DNA of 64,000 bases, taken from contig CAYFUW010000001.1 in the NCBI GenBank assembly GCA_964346495.1, positions 1 to 64,000 of the forward strand. Direction: 5' to 3'. The first letter of the stretch is position 1. Each line of letters begins with the position of its first letter. Source of the stretch: JBGZFC01 sp964346495 (GTDB lineage: Bacteria; Bacteroidota; Bacteroidia; Bacteroidales; Dysgonomonadaceae). Positions 1-8,885 of the stretch are shown piece after piece. Position numbers and translations under genes: made by a program. The notes beneath the pieces were generated by a model that was given only the letters and a program-made list of their open reading frames with translations, was not told the DNA's origin and made no database searches.

Positions 1-1271
1 CGGCATTCCCCTATGATGATGTGGATGGTAATGAAACAGTAAACCAATGGGTGGAACCATTCAATGGCAACAAATGGCAGCGGGCACCCCATACTCCTAA
101 TGACAAGTTCGAAGCTTTCAGGGGTTATCAAATTACCAACGATGTGAATGAACAGCCGAAAGGTATCTACAGTTTTAAGGGTGACCTATATGTAGGAGAT
201 GCATCTGTCGCTGTTACCAGAACAGATGATGCAAACTATCCGGGTGTCAACCTTGTGGGTAACTCTTACACGGCGGCGATACCCATCAGCAGGGGTGCGC
301 TGACATTCCCTGCAGGTGTTGAGGAAACAGTGTACCTGTTCAATACCGGTACGCGCGACCAGTGGCGCAAACTCAACGGAACGGCGATCAATGTCAATGG
401 CTACCGGAGCGGACAATACCTGGCCGTGCCTGTAGACCTTGGTGGACAGGATTATTTTCCGGACAGAATTCCTTCGATGCACGCATTTTTGGTGCGCATG
501 GAAAACGGTAGTGATACAAACCTGAATATAGCATACAACCAGTTAGTACAAAACACATCGGTAAACGATGGTAACGGAACTCAAATAAACTGGCGTTCCG
601 GCGGAGATGATACAGAATACGATTCTTCTGAATCGTTGCCAAGTCTGTTAATTGACGTGCTGGGAGCGGAATCTGCCGACCGTGTCTGGATTTTCACAAA
701 ACCCGATGCTACATTTGGTTACGATGAGGGTTGGGACGGAAGAAAAATGAGAGAAACCGGAATTTCTCAAATATATGCTGTTGGCGAAAACCAGGATGAG
801 AAGTATCAGGTAACTACTGTTCCCGAACTGGATAACTTACTGCTCGGTTTCGATGCCAATAGTGATGGTATGTATACTTTGGAATTTGCTATGTCGGATA
901 ATCCAGATGAGTCATCGCTTTATATTTTAGACTTGGAAACAGGTGTAAGACAACTTGTAGAAAACAACGCCTCCTACTCTTTCGATGCGAGAAGTGGAGA
1001 TACAGGCGCACGTTTCAAACTAACTTATCAGTCAGGTAACGACAGTGACGAATCGCAAGTATCGGTAACGACAATCGGCAGACAGATTGTAATTATAAAC
1101 CATAGCAATAAAAACTTTATAGCATCGGTTTACTCGGTTGATGGAAAGCTTATGCGTCAACTGGAAGTTGTGGCAGGAAGCAGAGAGACTACCGATGTTA
1201 TGGAGGGAGTTTATATCGTAAGATTGCAAAACGAACAAACTAATATGATTAAAAAAGTTGTGACGAAATAG
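1..1271 (+). CDS. C-terminal part of a large T9SS-exported protein
   Basis: The reading frame is open from base 3 with no stop before the window edge, so the GTG at 21 is internal and the gene is 5' truncated. The last 70 or so residues form a T9SS type A sorting domain: a beta-rich module with a YSVDGKLMRQL-type turn, a GVYIVRL strand and a basic end (KKVVTK). Such domains carry cargo across the outer membrane and are removed by PorU. The visible upstream part is beta-rich and acidic and resembles the generic C-terminal region of large Bacteroidetes surface proteins; I cannot name its family. A strong bidirectional hairpin follows. Confidence 0.8.
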   Translation, partial: AFPYDDVDGNETVNQWVEPFNGNKWQRAPHTPNDKFEAFRGYQITNDVNEQPKGIYSFKGDLYVGDASVAVTRTDDANYPGVNLVGNSYTAAIPISRGALTFPAGVEETVYLFNTGTRDQWRKLNGTAINVNGYRSGQYLAVPVDLGGQDYFPDRIPSMHAFLVRMENGSDTNLNIAYNQLVQNTSVNDGNGTQINWRSGGDDTEYDSSESLPSLLIDVLGAESADRVWIFTKPDATFGYDEGWDGRKMRETGISQIYAVGENQDEKYQVTTVPELDNLLLGFDANSDGMYTLEFAMSDNPDESSLYILDLETGVRQLVENNASYSFDARSGDTGARFKLTYQSGNDSDESQVSVTTIGRQIVIINHSNKNFIASVYSVDGKLMRQLEVVAGSRETTDVMEGVYIVRLQNEQTNMIKKVVTK

Positions 1272-1299
1272 ATTATTGAGAATTACAAGTCTCTGGAAA

Positions 1300-1333
1300 G
1301 AAGAAGCAGCTAAATATATTTAGCTGCTTCTTC
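1300..1333. terminator. Bidirectional intrinsic terminator
   Basis: A perfect 15-bp inverted repeat (arm GAAGAAGCAGCTAAA, four-base loop TATA) lies between two convergent genes. It is followed by a short T-rich run on the plus strand and sits 29 bases after the upstream stop codon. It can serve both the cargo gene and the minus-strand barrel gene that ends at 1422. Confidence 0.8.
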
Positions 1334-1421
1334 TTTAAATATGGGCTGTCTAACTATAGAAACCCACATAACAAACACTTATTTTTTAAAATTTAGTTCT
1401 TTATCCTTTTAGTTATCTGTT

Positions 1422-3146
1422 TTAAAATTTGAAAGTAAATCCTCCCAACACACTAAATCCTTGTGCCGGATGACCGTATAGAATATCATATTTTTGTGCT
1501 AAAACATTGTTTGCTTTTACATTAAGTGAAAACCAATTGTTTATTTCGTATGTTGTCTCTAAACCTAAATCATGGATATTATCCATCTTTACATTTTCGC
1601 CTTTAAAGAGAGTCCATCTGTCTCCCAAGAAATAGTAGTTTAGCATAAAGCTGAAATTATCCAACAGTTTTAAAGTTGCCCTGACATCCGCTTCTATGCC
1701 CGGTTTATTGTATGCTTTCGGATTTTCCAAATTTATTACGCCAAACATCGGTTCTTTAATATTATAGAAATTCTTTTTAAATCTGACAGAAATATCTAAC
1801 GGTGCCCAAATATTGGATTGAATCATTCCACCAATATGTGAGTGAGTAAGATTGGCATAAATTGGCACCAAATTTTCTTGAACAGACCTATCATTTACAT
1901 TACCTGTCTCTTCTTCCCATACAAAATAATCTAATACCAAGAAGTGCTCATTATTAGTATGCTTATATCCTCCGAAAATATCGAAACGGAAACCGCTAAC
2001 CTCTCCTATTTTAACTCCTCCCTCTACATCAATAGGTGAATAAGCAGGTATCGTTGCGGCAGCAAATGCGGGATGAATATATCTCGATTCATCAAGCATT
2101 TGTAGATAGGTGTTGTGATAGAACCCTCCCTTTATATTGGCATATAATGAAGCGTGATCCGATACTCGCAAAAACATATTTGCATTTGGGGCAAGACGAA
2201 TCTTTGTTTTTTTAGCAAACTGGAACAGCACATCCACACCTAATTGAACCTTCCAGCTCAAACCTTCGAAGCTAACGTAGGGTGTACCTCTTAGCAGATG
2301 ATAGTTTTTAATGTTTTGCTTGTAAAACGTTCCGAAAAATTGTCCGTCAATCCCTGCTTTACTATCTCCACCTAGAAATGGTTTTGCCAAACCAAACATT
2401 GCATCAAGTTGATTTCCTGCAATTCCTTTTTCTTCAATCACTCCTCCGAATTTTGTAGTAAAGTTTTTAAAATCCAAATAACCATTATAGTTTATGTTGT
2501 CTGTATCTTTCGACCTTAATGAAGCGTGAGCATTAAACAGACCTAATCGCTGCTTTTCATTACCAAAAGACCTTGGTTCGCCAAACGTATTGCCATAATA
2601 GTTGAATTGAGAATGAAGATAAGACGCATGCAATTTCATCTCAAAAGCTTCGGGTTGATACTCGTAATTCAATTTGGCAAAATTGTCCATAAAGTACAAC
2701 TTATTCGTCTTTGGCTCAACTGGTTGTACATAATTAACATCGCCATTGGTCGAAATATGACGGAAAGAGAATCCCAATCTGTTTTTTTCGGTATCTACAA
2801 GCCTGTAACCGAGTGCTCCATAAATATTGGCATAATTACCCGCATTTAGTTTTACGTAACCTCTTTTGGTGCTGTAAGGAATTTCGGTCATTATATCGCT
2901 TGGCTTTGGCAATGCAATTTCAAGCGAAGGGGTTGTACGTCCTGCCCAAGTAGAGTAGTTTGTGTTTGGTTTTTGCTCACTCGGCTTTGGCAGCTCCGGC
3001 AAAGAAGTTATTTTGTTGGCATCCAACAAAGTCGGGTTAAAATCACGGTGCAAGTCCAATTGACGACGCAAAAGTGAATCTTGTGTTTGAGCAATAATAT
3101 TGCCGGTTAATACCGATAGTAAAGCTATAAAAATATATTTTTTCAT
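1422..3146 (-). CDS. Outer-membrane beta-barrel protein, TonB-receptor-like
   Basis: The 574-residue protein starts with a clear Sec signal peptide (MKKYIFIALLSVLTGNIIAQ). The mature part is an alternating aromatic/polar beta pattern (KLNAGNYANIYGALGYRL, FRFDIFGGYKHT) ending in GGFTFKF, the terminal Phe expected of barrel proteins inserted by BAM. A proline-rich segment at about residues 45-70 precedes the barrel, and I see no plug domain, so calling it a TonB-dependent receptor would be a stretch. It lies 138 bases downstream of the large TPR gene on the same strand, which suggests that the periplasmic TPR protein and the barrel work together. Function unknown. Confidence 0.75.
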   Translation of the reverse strand: MKKYIFIALLSVLTGNIIAQTQDSLLRRQLDLHRDFNPTLLDANKITSLPELPKPSEQKPNTNYSTWAGRTTPSLEIALPKPSDIMTEIPYSTKRGYVKLNAGNYANIYGALGYRLVDTEKNRLGFSFRHISTNGDVNYVQPVEPKTNKLYFMDNFAKLNYEYQPEAFEMKLHASYLHSQFNYYGNTFGEPRSFGNEKQRLGLFNAHASLRSKDTDNINYNGYLDFKNFTTKFGGVIEEKGIAGNQLDAMFGLAKPFLGGDSKAGIDGQFFGTFYKQNIKNYHLLRGTPYVSFEGLSWKVQLGVDVLFQFAKKTKIRLAPNANMFLRVSDHASLYANIKGGFYHNTYLQMLDESRYIHPAFAAATIPAYSPIDVEGGVKIGEVSGFRFDIFGGYKHTNNEHFLVLDYFVWEEETGNVNDRSVQENLVPIYANLTHSHIGGMIQSNIWAPLDISVRFKKNFYNIKEPMFGVINLENPKAYNKPGIEADVRATLKLLDNFSFMLNYYFLGDRWTLFKGENVKMDNIHDLGLETTYEINNWFSLNVKANNVLAQKYDILYGHPAQGFSVLGGFTFKF

Positions 3147-3191
3147 TTTATGATGTTTTTTATACGTTATTTTTTCTACCCTTTCTTTGTT

Positions 3192-3217
3192 GCTCCCGCG
3201 CGAATCCTTTCGCGTGG
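3192..3217 (+). repeat. Interspersed palindrome family R2
   Basis: The core reads CGCGCGAATCCTTTCGCG, an imperfect inverted repeat with CGCG at both ends. It recurs at 6409, 7973, 53945 and 58670, always between genes. This copy lies between the TPR gene and the barrel gene. Confidence 0.8.
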
Positions 3218-3232
3218 CATTTGTCGGGTTTA

Positions 3233-3262
3233 AGTAGCAGCTAATTGAAATTAGCAGCTACT
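3233..3262. repeat. Interspersed palindrome family R4
   Basis: The arms AGTAGCAGCTAATT and AATTAGCAGCTACT form an inverted repeat of about 30 bases. A close copy lies at 31478-31508. Both copies are intergenic. Confidence 0.7.
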
Positions 3263-3284
3263 CGGAACTAAGAACTCATAACTA

Positions 3285-6272
3285 TCAAAAAAGTCGTTCA
3301 TTTATCATTTGTTGAATATCCGCCTCATTACCTTTATAGTTTGCTTTAAGACTTTCGAGATACTGTTTTGCCGAAAAGTTATCTCCTTTTGCTTTGTAGG
3401 TATCCGAAAGTACAATCAGAGCTCTCGCCATCCAATATTGATGCGGCGTTCCCTTTTGCATAAAGTTTTTAACTTGCTGTTCGGCACGATCGTAAGATTT
3501 CCAGCGATAATAAGTATCTGCAAGAATAAATTGCGATTCCGCTCCGTAAATGTTGCGGGTATCATTTGCAAGGAATTGAAAATCGCTCATAGCTTTTTCC
3601 ACTTCGTTTGTCTGTTTATAAGCTTTTCCACGTAGATATCTAGCTTCGGTTATGATTTCTGATGGCAGATTTGTATTATCAAGCAAAGATGTCGCAGCTC
3701 GAGCGGCTTCAAAATAGTTTCCTAATTGTGAGTTAGTCCTTGCCACTCCCAACTGACCAACCTGTTGATTGGTTGAGCTCCGAGCCGATGAAGCCAATCT
3801 TGAATAATCGGCTAATGCTTGTTGATAATTGCCTTTCTCGTACTCAAATTGCGATACATACAATAGTGCATTTTCCGAGAATCTTGAACTTCCTGTATTC
3901 ACAACATGGCGGAAATATTTGTTCGCCTGCTGTTTTTCTCCTTTTTCATCAGAAAGAACTCCTAAATAGTAATTGGCATCGCTGTAGAAAGCTCCATTAG
4001 GATAACTTTGTATATAACGCAACATCGATTGTTGAGCCTCCTGCTTTCTGTTCTGCATATAGACTCCTTCGGCAGCAAGGAAGGTGAGCGAATCTTGTCG
4101 TGAAGGCGATATTCGCATTCCACCCGGCAAAGAGTTCGCGTATGAAACATACGATTGAATATCGTTTATATCTCTATATACCGTTTCAAGCGACAGTAGA
4201 GCATTGCGGGCATCTTCCGTTCCCGGGAAGTTTGAAATTACATTTTTGTATGCAACAATACTTTGTTGATAGTTACCGCCATTGTAATAAAGCTGTCCTA
4301 ACTGCACTCCTCCAAGACTTGCCAACGGACTGCGTGGATAATCAGAAACCAACTTTTTCAACAATGCAATCGCTTCACTCTCTCTTCCAAGCATTGTAAG
4401 AGCACGGCTTTTTTCATATAGAGCATCGTCAAAATATGTTGAGTTGGGATATTGGCGCATCAGAGCATCTAAAGCGTTTATTTTTCCCTGATAATTGCGT
4501 TGCAATCCTAAAACAAATGCTCGTTGATACATTGCATAATCGGCTACGGATGAATTTGCATCGGCTGCTTGAGCATAAAATCTTTCAGCTTCGGCAAATT
4601 TTCTGTTATAATAGTAGCTATCTCCCACTCTATTAAGCGCATCGGCATATTCGGTGCGATTTTTATTTCTCTCAATTTGCAGATAGCGTTGAAATGCATT
4701 TACCGCCTGTGCATATTGTTCTTGTTTGAAACGAGAATAACCTAAATTGTAGTATCCAAGCGAATAGTTATCGTCTGATGCGGTGGCGTTTTCAACAAAT
4801 TGTGTGAAATCGTTTGCCGCACCTGTAAAATTGTTTAATCGATAAAATGCTTCGCCACGCCAGTAATATGCTGCATTTCTTGCCTTTGTATCATAATTTC
4901 CCATTGCGACAGAACTATTAAAGTGCTGTATCGCGGAATTCAAGTTCCCGTTAATAAACTCTTGCACACCGAGTTGCAACAGAACCATCTGTTTGGCTTC
5001 CAAAATTCTTCTGCCGGGACGTGCAATGCGATTGATTGCATTAAGAGCAGCATTGTAATCTTTTGTATTGACAAATGTTGCCGCTAAAATATCATTAACT
5101 TGTTCTGTATATTCCGAGTTTGGATATTCACGTAAAAAGTTCTCGAACAAAGTTATCGATTCGCTGAAAACCGAGAAGTTGGTTTCATGAACCAATAGAG
5201 CATAATTAAACATGGCAATTTCTCTTACTTTCGTGTCGAAATTGAGACGTGAAGCCGCCTCAAAAGCCATTTGTGCATTCTGTTTTTGGTTTAGTTTAAG
5301 GTATGTTTGTCCAAGTTGTAGCTGAGCGTTTTGAGTTAATGCATCTGCATCACCTACAGCTTGTTGAAACATTTTTACTGCATCGGAATATTTTCTTGCT
5401 TCGAAATAAGATAATCCCATAAAATAGGCATCTCCTCGAAGTGGATTATCGGTTCTGTTCAAATATTTTTCATAGTGCAGAATTGCGCTGTTTATCTCAC
5501 CCAAACGATAGTGGCTATTTCCAAGTATTCTGTAAATTTCAGTCTGATGCTCACTATGAGGATATCTGTTGGCAAATGCATCCGAAAGAGTTATCGCCTC
5601 TCGCAATTTCCCGTCGAAAAAGGTAGCTTGTGCTGTATAGAAAGCTACATCTTCGCCATACTCCGGATGGTTGCGCAATAGATCAAATCGTTGCAATGCA
5701 GAATCCATATTGCCGTTTGTGTAATCGATGTAAGCGTAGTAAAAATTACCAGCATCTCTATATTTTTTACTATTTTGAGACAACAACCCAAACAGACGAG
5801 CCGCATTATCTTTTTTGCCTAACTGCAAATCGGTGTATGCCGAACGAAAAGCAAAATCATCCTGTTCTTCCGGCGACAAATAATCGATATTTGCCTGCTT
5901 GAACCAAAAATCGGCAAGTTTCCAGTCTTTTTTATCGAAGTGTGTTGTCCCGATAAACATATTAAGTTGATGACGATGAATTGTTTCGGGATGCTCATTC
6001 AGGTAAGCTTTCATCTTATCGCCACTACTCTCCAACCCGCGTTTGAAATCGGAAACTACAATCATATACTCCGCTTCCTCTTGCAAAACAAGGTCTTTGT
6101 TTTCGGCAACAAACAGAGACAGCATATCCTGCGCTCCTACATAGTTGCCCTCTACAAACATCTCCTTACCTTGATTGAAATACTCTTCGAGAGTGAAACT
6201 ATTATGCGCTCGTTGTCCGAAAACAGAGTGAGCGATTATTAAAACAAACAAAAACGACAATATTTTTTTCAT
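3285..6272 (-). CDS. Large periplasmic tetratricopeptide-repeat protein
   Basis: The 995-residue protein has a signal peptide (about residues 1-19, ending in SVFGQ) with no lipobox Cys. Nearly all of the rest is tandem TPR helices, recognisable from repeats such as DAYFMGLSYFEARKYSDAVKMF, YYNLGYSRFKQEQYAQAVNAFQ and YYLGVLSDEKGEKQQANKYF. Several units have the P-x-S spacing of CpoB/YbgF-type envelope TPRs (YPNSEY, YPRSPL, YPNGAF). TPR arrays are protein-protein scaffolds; the partner is unknown, but the downstream beta-barrel gene is the obvious candidate. Probably a periplasmic or outer-membrane-associated assembly factor. Confidence 0.85.
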   Translation of the reverse strand: MKKILSFLFVLIIAHSVFGQRAHNSFTLEEYFNQGKEMFVEGNYVGAQDMLSLFVAENKDLVLQEEAEYMIVVSDFKRGLESSGDKMKAYLNEHPETIHRHQLNMFIGTTHFDKKDWKLADFWFKQANIDYLSPEEQDDFAFRSAYTDLQLGKKDNAARLFGLLSQNSKKYRDAGNFYYAYIDYTNGNMDSALQRFDLLRNHPEYGEDVAFYTAQATFFDGKLREAITLSDAFANRYPHSEHQTEIYRILGNSHYRLGEINSAILHYEKYLNRTDNPLRGDAYFMGLSYFEARKYSDAVKMFQQAVGDADALTQNAQLQLGQTYLKLNQKQNAQMAFEAASRLNFDTKVREIAMFNYALLVHETNFSVFSESITLFENFLREYPNSEYTEQVNDILAATFVNTKDYNAALNAINRIARPGRRILEAKQMVLLQLGVQEFINGNLNSAIQHFNSSVAMGNYDTKARNAAYYWRGEAFYRLNNFTGAANDFTQFVENATASDDNYSLGYYNLGYSRFKQEQYAQAVNAFQRYLQIERNKNRTEYADALNRVGDSYYYNRKFAEAERFYAQAADANSSVADYAMYQRAFVLGLQRNYQGKINALDALMRQYPNSTYFDDALYEKSRALTMLGRESEAIALLKKLVSDYPRSPLASLGGVQLGQLYYNGGNYQQSIVAYKNVISNFPGTEDARNALLSLETVYRDINDIQSYVSYANSLPGGMRISPSRQDSLTFLAAEGVYMQNRKQEAQQSMLRYIQSYPNGAFYSDANYYLGVLSDEKGEKQQANKYFRHVVNTGSSRFSENALLYVSQFEYEKGNYQQALADYSRLASSARSSTNQQVGQLGVARTNSQLGNYFEAARAATSLLDNTNLPSEIITEARYLRGKAYKQTNEVEKAMSDFQFLANDTRNIYGAESQFILADTYYRWKSYDRAEQQVKNFMQKGTPHQYWMARALIVLSDTYKAKGDNFSAKQYLESLKANYKGNEADIQQMINERLF

Positions 6273-6372
6273 ATAAATTTTATTTAGCTATTGGCTTTTG
6301 GCTATTTGCTTTTAGCTTTTTACACCAACAATTAATTATTTGTAAAATAATACTATTTACGAATTTTGAAAA

Positions 6373-6395
6373 TCGGGATTACAAATCCATCCGAC
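6373..6395 (+). repeat. Interspersed palindrome family R1, copy 1
   Basis: Left arm TCGGGATT, spacer ACA, right arm AATCCATCCGAC. It lies in the 293-base gap upstream of the TPR gene and directly precedes an R2 composite copy. Confidence 0.8.
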
Positions 6396-6408
6396 GAGAT
6401 TACTAATA

Positions 6409-6540
6409 CCACGCGAAAGGATTCGCGCGGAAGCGAGGTAAAATAAATCCGAAATCCAAGATCGCAAATCGTAAATAAATAAAAACGTCTTTACTCCTTG
6501 TTCTTTATTCTTTGCTCTAAAACAATTAGCATATAAAACT
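6409..6540 (-). repeat. Composite repeat: R2 core plus AT-rich tail
   Basis: An R2 core in reverse orientation (6409-6430, extended by AAGCGAGGT) is followed by AATCCGAAATCC-like and AAATCGTAAAT-like units and the string CTTGTTCTTTATTCTTTGC. The same modules in the same order occur at 7973-8107, which shows duplication of a composite of about 130 bases. No ORF is evident inside it. Confidence 0.7.
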
Positions 6541-6565
6541 AGTTTACTCGTTTAGTAAAAACTTG

Positions 6566-7084
6566 TCAACTAATTATCAATTTCTCTACTCCCTTCCTTA
6601 TCGAAACCAATCCAAAGTCTGCCGGATCTATTTTATCACGAGCGATAAATTGCAGTTCAGACACATCGTCCTGCGCCACAATGTTACTGAAATCCTTTAC
6701 TTTGCATTGAAAGAACATATCAACCGTATGAACATCGAAGTTGGAAAATTCATAAATATTGGGTATCGAAAACAGATATTTAGTAGAGTCAACAACTAAT
6801 CCTGTCTCTTCGAGCACTTCACGACAAACAGCCTCTTCAGCAGTTTCGTGCATATCGATAAATCCTCCCGGCAGATCGAAAGTATCTTTTGCTGGGTCTT
6901 TTGCACGTGTAGCAACCAAAATTTCGCCTTTATCGTTTTCGATAACCGCTACAATAGCAGCTGCCGAATTAAAATAGTAGGTGAATTTACAATCGGTACA
7001 ATGTTTCGATTTTTCGTTATTTATAATAAAGTTTCTTGAACCACATTTTGGACAGAAAACAAATTTTTTCAAAGGATGAGACAT
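6566..7084 (-). CDS. NUDIX hydrolase with N-terminal zinc ribbon
   Basis: The 172-residue protein starts with a four-cysteine zinc ribbon (C11, C14, C29, C32), followed by a NUDIX fold. The NUDIX box is complete: G74, E80, then REVLEETG at 88-95, with the glutamates that bind the catalytic metal. NUDIX enzymes cleave nucleoside diphosphates linked to other groups. The ribbon resembles that of the NADH pyrophosphatase NudC, but the NudC-specific downstream motif was not recognised, so the substrate is open. Cytosolic. It lies 78 bases downstream of the yccF-like gene on the same strand. Confidence 0.85.
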   Translation of the reverse strand: MSHPLKKFVFCPKCGSRNFIINNEKSKHCTDCKFTYYFNSAAAIVAVIENDKGEILVATRAKDPAKDTFDLPGGFIDMHETAEEAVCREVLEETGLVVDSTKYLFSIPNIYEFSNFDVHTVDMFFQCKVKDFSNIVAQDDVSELQFIARDKIDPADFGLVSIRKGVEKLIIS

Positions 7085-7162
7085 GATTATTTATTTTAAG
7101 TTATTATTCTAAGATTGAAAAAGCATAACAAGGTTTAAAATAGCTCTTTAATATTCAACACA

Positions 7163-7537
7163 TTATTTGTTTACTACTGTTTTCCCGAAAGGCGAAAGAG
7201 CCAATCTCATCAACTTGAAATGTTGATTGCCAAATGGAATACCAATAATAGTGATGTAAAGCAACAAACCGTATAGAAAGTGAGTTAACACGATAGGTAT
7301 TGCACCCACAAAAAACCAAATAATATTCATTATCAGAGATAAACACCCTGACGATGATTCTCTTTTAACCACTTTCTTATCGAAAGGAAGTAGTGCTAAC
7401 TCTGCAAATTTAAGTGTTTGCAAACCAAACGGAATACCGATAATGGTAACAAAAAGTAGTAGGCTTGATATGACGTATTCGATGGCAATAGTAATGCCAC
7501 CGAATACAAGCCATACAATATTACCTAGAATTCTCAT
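7163..7537 (-). CDS. YccF-family inner-membrane protein
   Basis: The 124-residue protein contains two copies of a hydrophobic unit with the signature TIIGIPFG (about residues 31-38 and 94-101). Each follows a strongly hydrophobic stretch, giving roughly four membrane segments, which is the layout of YccF (DUF307) proteins. Function unknown. Its ATG overlaps the ridA stop codon by four bases (ATGA), so the two are translationally coupled. Confidence 0.85.
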   Translation of the reverse strand: MRILGNIVWLVFGGITIAIEYVISSLLLFVTIIGIPFGLQTLKFAELALLPFDKKVVKRESSSGCLSLIMNIIWFFVGAIPIVLTHFLYGLLLYITIIGIPFGNQHFKLMRLALSPFGKTVVNK

Positions 7538-7911
7538 CTAACAGCAATTGATTCTATTTCAACCATGCAGTTTTTTGGCAATCCTTTTACTGCTACGGCA
7601 GAACGAGCCGGAAATGCTCCCGAAAAATTAGATGCGTAAACCTCGTTCATTTCAGCGAAATATGACATATCGCCTAAGAATACAGTTGTTTTCACAATGT
7701 TTTCGGTTGTCAAACCTGCCTCTTCTAAAATGGCTTTAATGTTTTTGAAACATTGTTCTGACTGTTCTTTAACTCCACCCGGAACTAATTCTCCTGTTGC
7801 AGGATCGATAGGGGTTTGTCCGGAAATAAAAATCATTCCGTTTACTTCGATTGCTTGACTGTAAGGCCCGATAGCCGCAGGGGCTTTTGTTGTTGAAATT
7901 ACTTTTTTCAT
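7534..7911 (-). CDS. ridA: RidA family enamine/imine deaminase
   Basis: This 125-residue protein matches the RidA/YjgF family along its whole length: GPYSQAI at 15-21, FISGQTP at 28-34, PARSAVAV at 101-108 with the substrate-binding Arg103, and EIESIAV at the end with the conserved glutamate. RidA hydrolyses reactive 2-aminoacrylate and related enamines released by PLP enzymes, protecting metabolism in the cytosol. It is the first gene of a short run with the YccF protein and probably the NUDIX gene. About 200 bases of repeat-rich DNA separate it from rlmB. Confidence 0.93.
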   Translation of the reverse strand: MKKVISTTKAPAAIGPYSQAIEVNGMIFISGQTPIDPATGELVPGGVKEQSEQCFKNIKAILEEAGLTTENIVKTTVFLGDMSYFAEMNEVYASNFSGAFPARSAVAVKGLPKNCMVEIESIAVR

Positions 7912-7972
7912 TGTTTTTGTTGATTTAAAAATTTGTTTTTTTTATGTAATTGTTTTTTATGTAAATTAATTT

Positions 7973-8107
7973 CACGCGAAAGGATTCGCGCAATAGCGAG
8001 GTTATGAAAATATTACCCTTCGGGTAAAATAAATCCCAAATCCGAAATCGTAAATCGTAAATTAAACTGTCCTTGTTCTTTATTCTTTGCTCTAATAAAA
8101 TTAGCAC
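7973..8107 (-). repeat. Composite repeat: second copy of the R2-plus-tail module
   Basis: It begins with CACGCGAAAGGATTCGCG, continues with AATAGCGAGG, then AAATCCCAAATCCGAAATCG, CGTAAATCGTAAAT and TTGTTCTTTATTCTTTGCTC. The order is the same as at 6409-6540, with an extra 20 or so bases (TATTACCCTTCGGGTAAAAT, itself a small palindrome) inserted. It fills the ridA-rlmB gap. Confidence 0.75.
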
Positions 8108-8108
8108 A

Positions 8109-8852
8109 TTATTCAAAATTCATTCGTTGTTTTACAACTTCATAAATCATCACTCCCGCAGCAACAGATACGTTAAGCGACTCAATTTTTCCAAATTGCG
8201 GAATACGAACCAATTCATCGCAAGCACGCAAATGTTCAATATCCACACCAACATCTTCTGCTCCCATAACTATTGCTACAGGAACAGTTAAATCGGATTT
8301 GGTGTAATAATCTGCTGCTTTTTCAGTGGCGGCTACAACTTTTATTCCACTCTCTTTTACGTAACGAATAGCCTCTTTCAGACTGTTTTCTCTACAAACG
8401 GGAATTGAAAGTAACGCTCCAGCCGATGTTTTAACGGCATCTGCATTCACGCTTACACTTCCTCGTTTGGGAATTACAATTGCATCTACTCCCGCCACTT
8501 CACATGTACGAGCAATTGCTCCAAAATTACGAACATCAGTTATTCCATCGAGAATAACGATAAACGGATTTCGTCCTTGCTCATATAACATGGGAATTAT
8601 TTGCTCCAACTTCTGATAAGTTATTGGTGTTGTAAAAGCGATTACTCCTTGATGATTTTTCCGGGTAATCCGGTCAATTCGCTCTACAGGAACTCTTTGC
8701 ATCGGAATATCATGTATTCGCAAAACTGTTTGTAGTTCCTTAAACAGTTCTCCCGATAGCTCTCTCTTAACCAAAACCTTGTCTATATCTTTTCCGGCTT
8801 CTACTGCCTCTATCACGGCGCGTATACCGAAAATCATATCTTTCTCTTTCAT
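8109..8852 (-). CDS. rlmB: 23S rRNA 2'-O-ribose methyltransferase, RlmB/TrmH family
   Basis: The 247-residue protein has the RlmB layout: an N-terminal L7Ae-like substrate domain (KDMIFGIRAVIEAVEAGKDIDKV, about residues 4-75), then a SPOUT methyltransferase. Motif 1 is LDGITDVRNFGAIARTCE, motif 2 is IVMGAEDVG, and motif 3 is IPQFGKIESLNVSVAAGV, which forms the SAM-binding knot. RlmB methylates G2251 of 23S rRNA in E. coli; the site here is inferred. It lies 33 bases after recN and is probably the last gene of the dnaJ-cbpM-porD-recN operon. Confidence 0.9.
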   Translation of the reverse strand: MKEKDMIFGIRAVIEAVEAGKDIDKVLVKRELSGELFKELQTVLRIHDIPMQRVPVERIDRITRKNHQGVIAFTTPITYQKLEQIIPMLYEQGRNPFIVILDGITDVRNFGAIARTCEVAGVDAIVIPKRGSVSVNADAVKTSAGALLSIPVCRENSLKEAIRYVKESGIKVVAATEKAADYYTKSDLTVPVAIVMGAEDVGVDIEHLRACDELVRIPQFGKIESLNVSVAAGVMIYEVVKQRMNFE

Positions 8853-8885
8853 CTATTGCATTTATACTGTTTTCGCGAATCTGTC

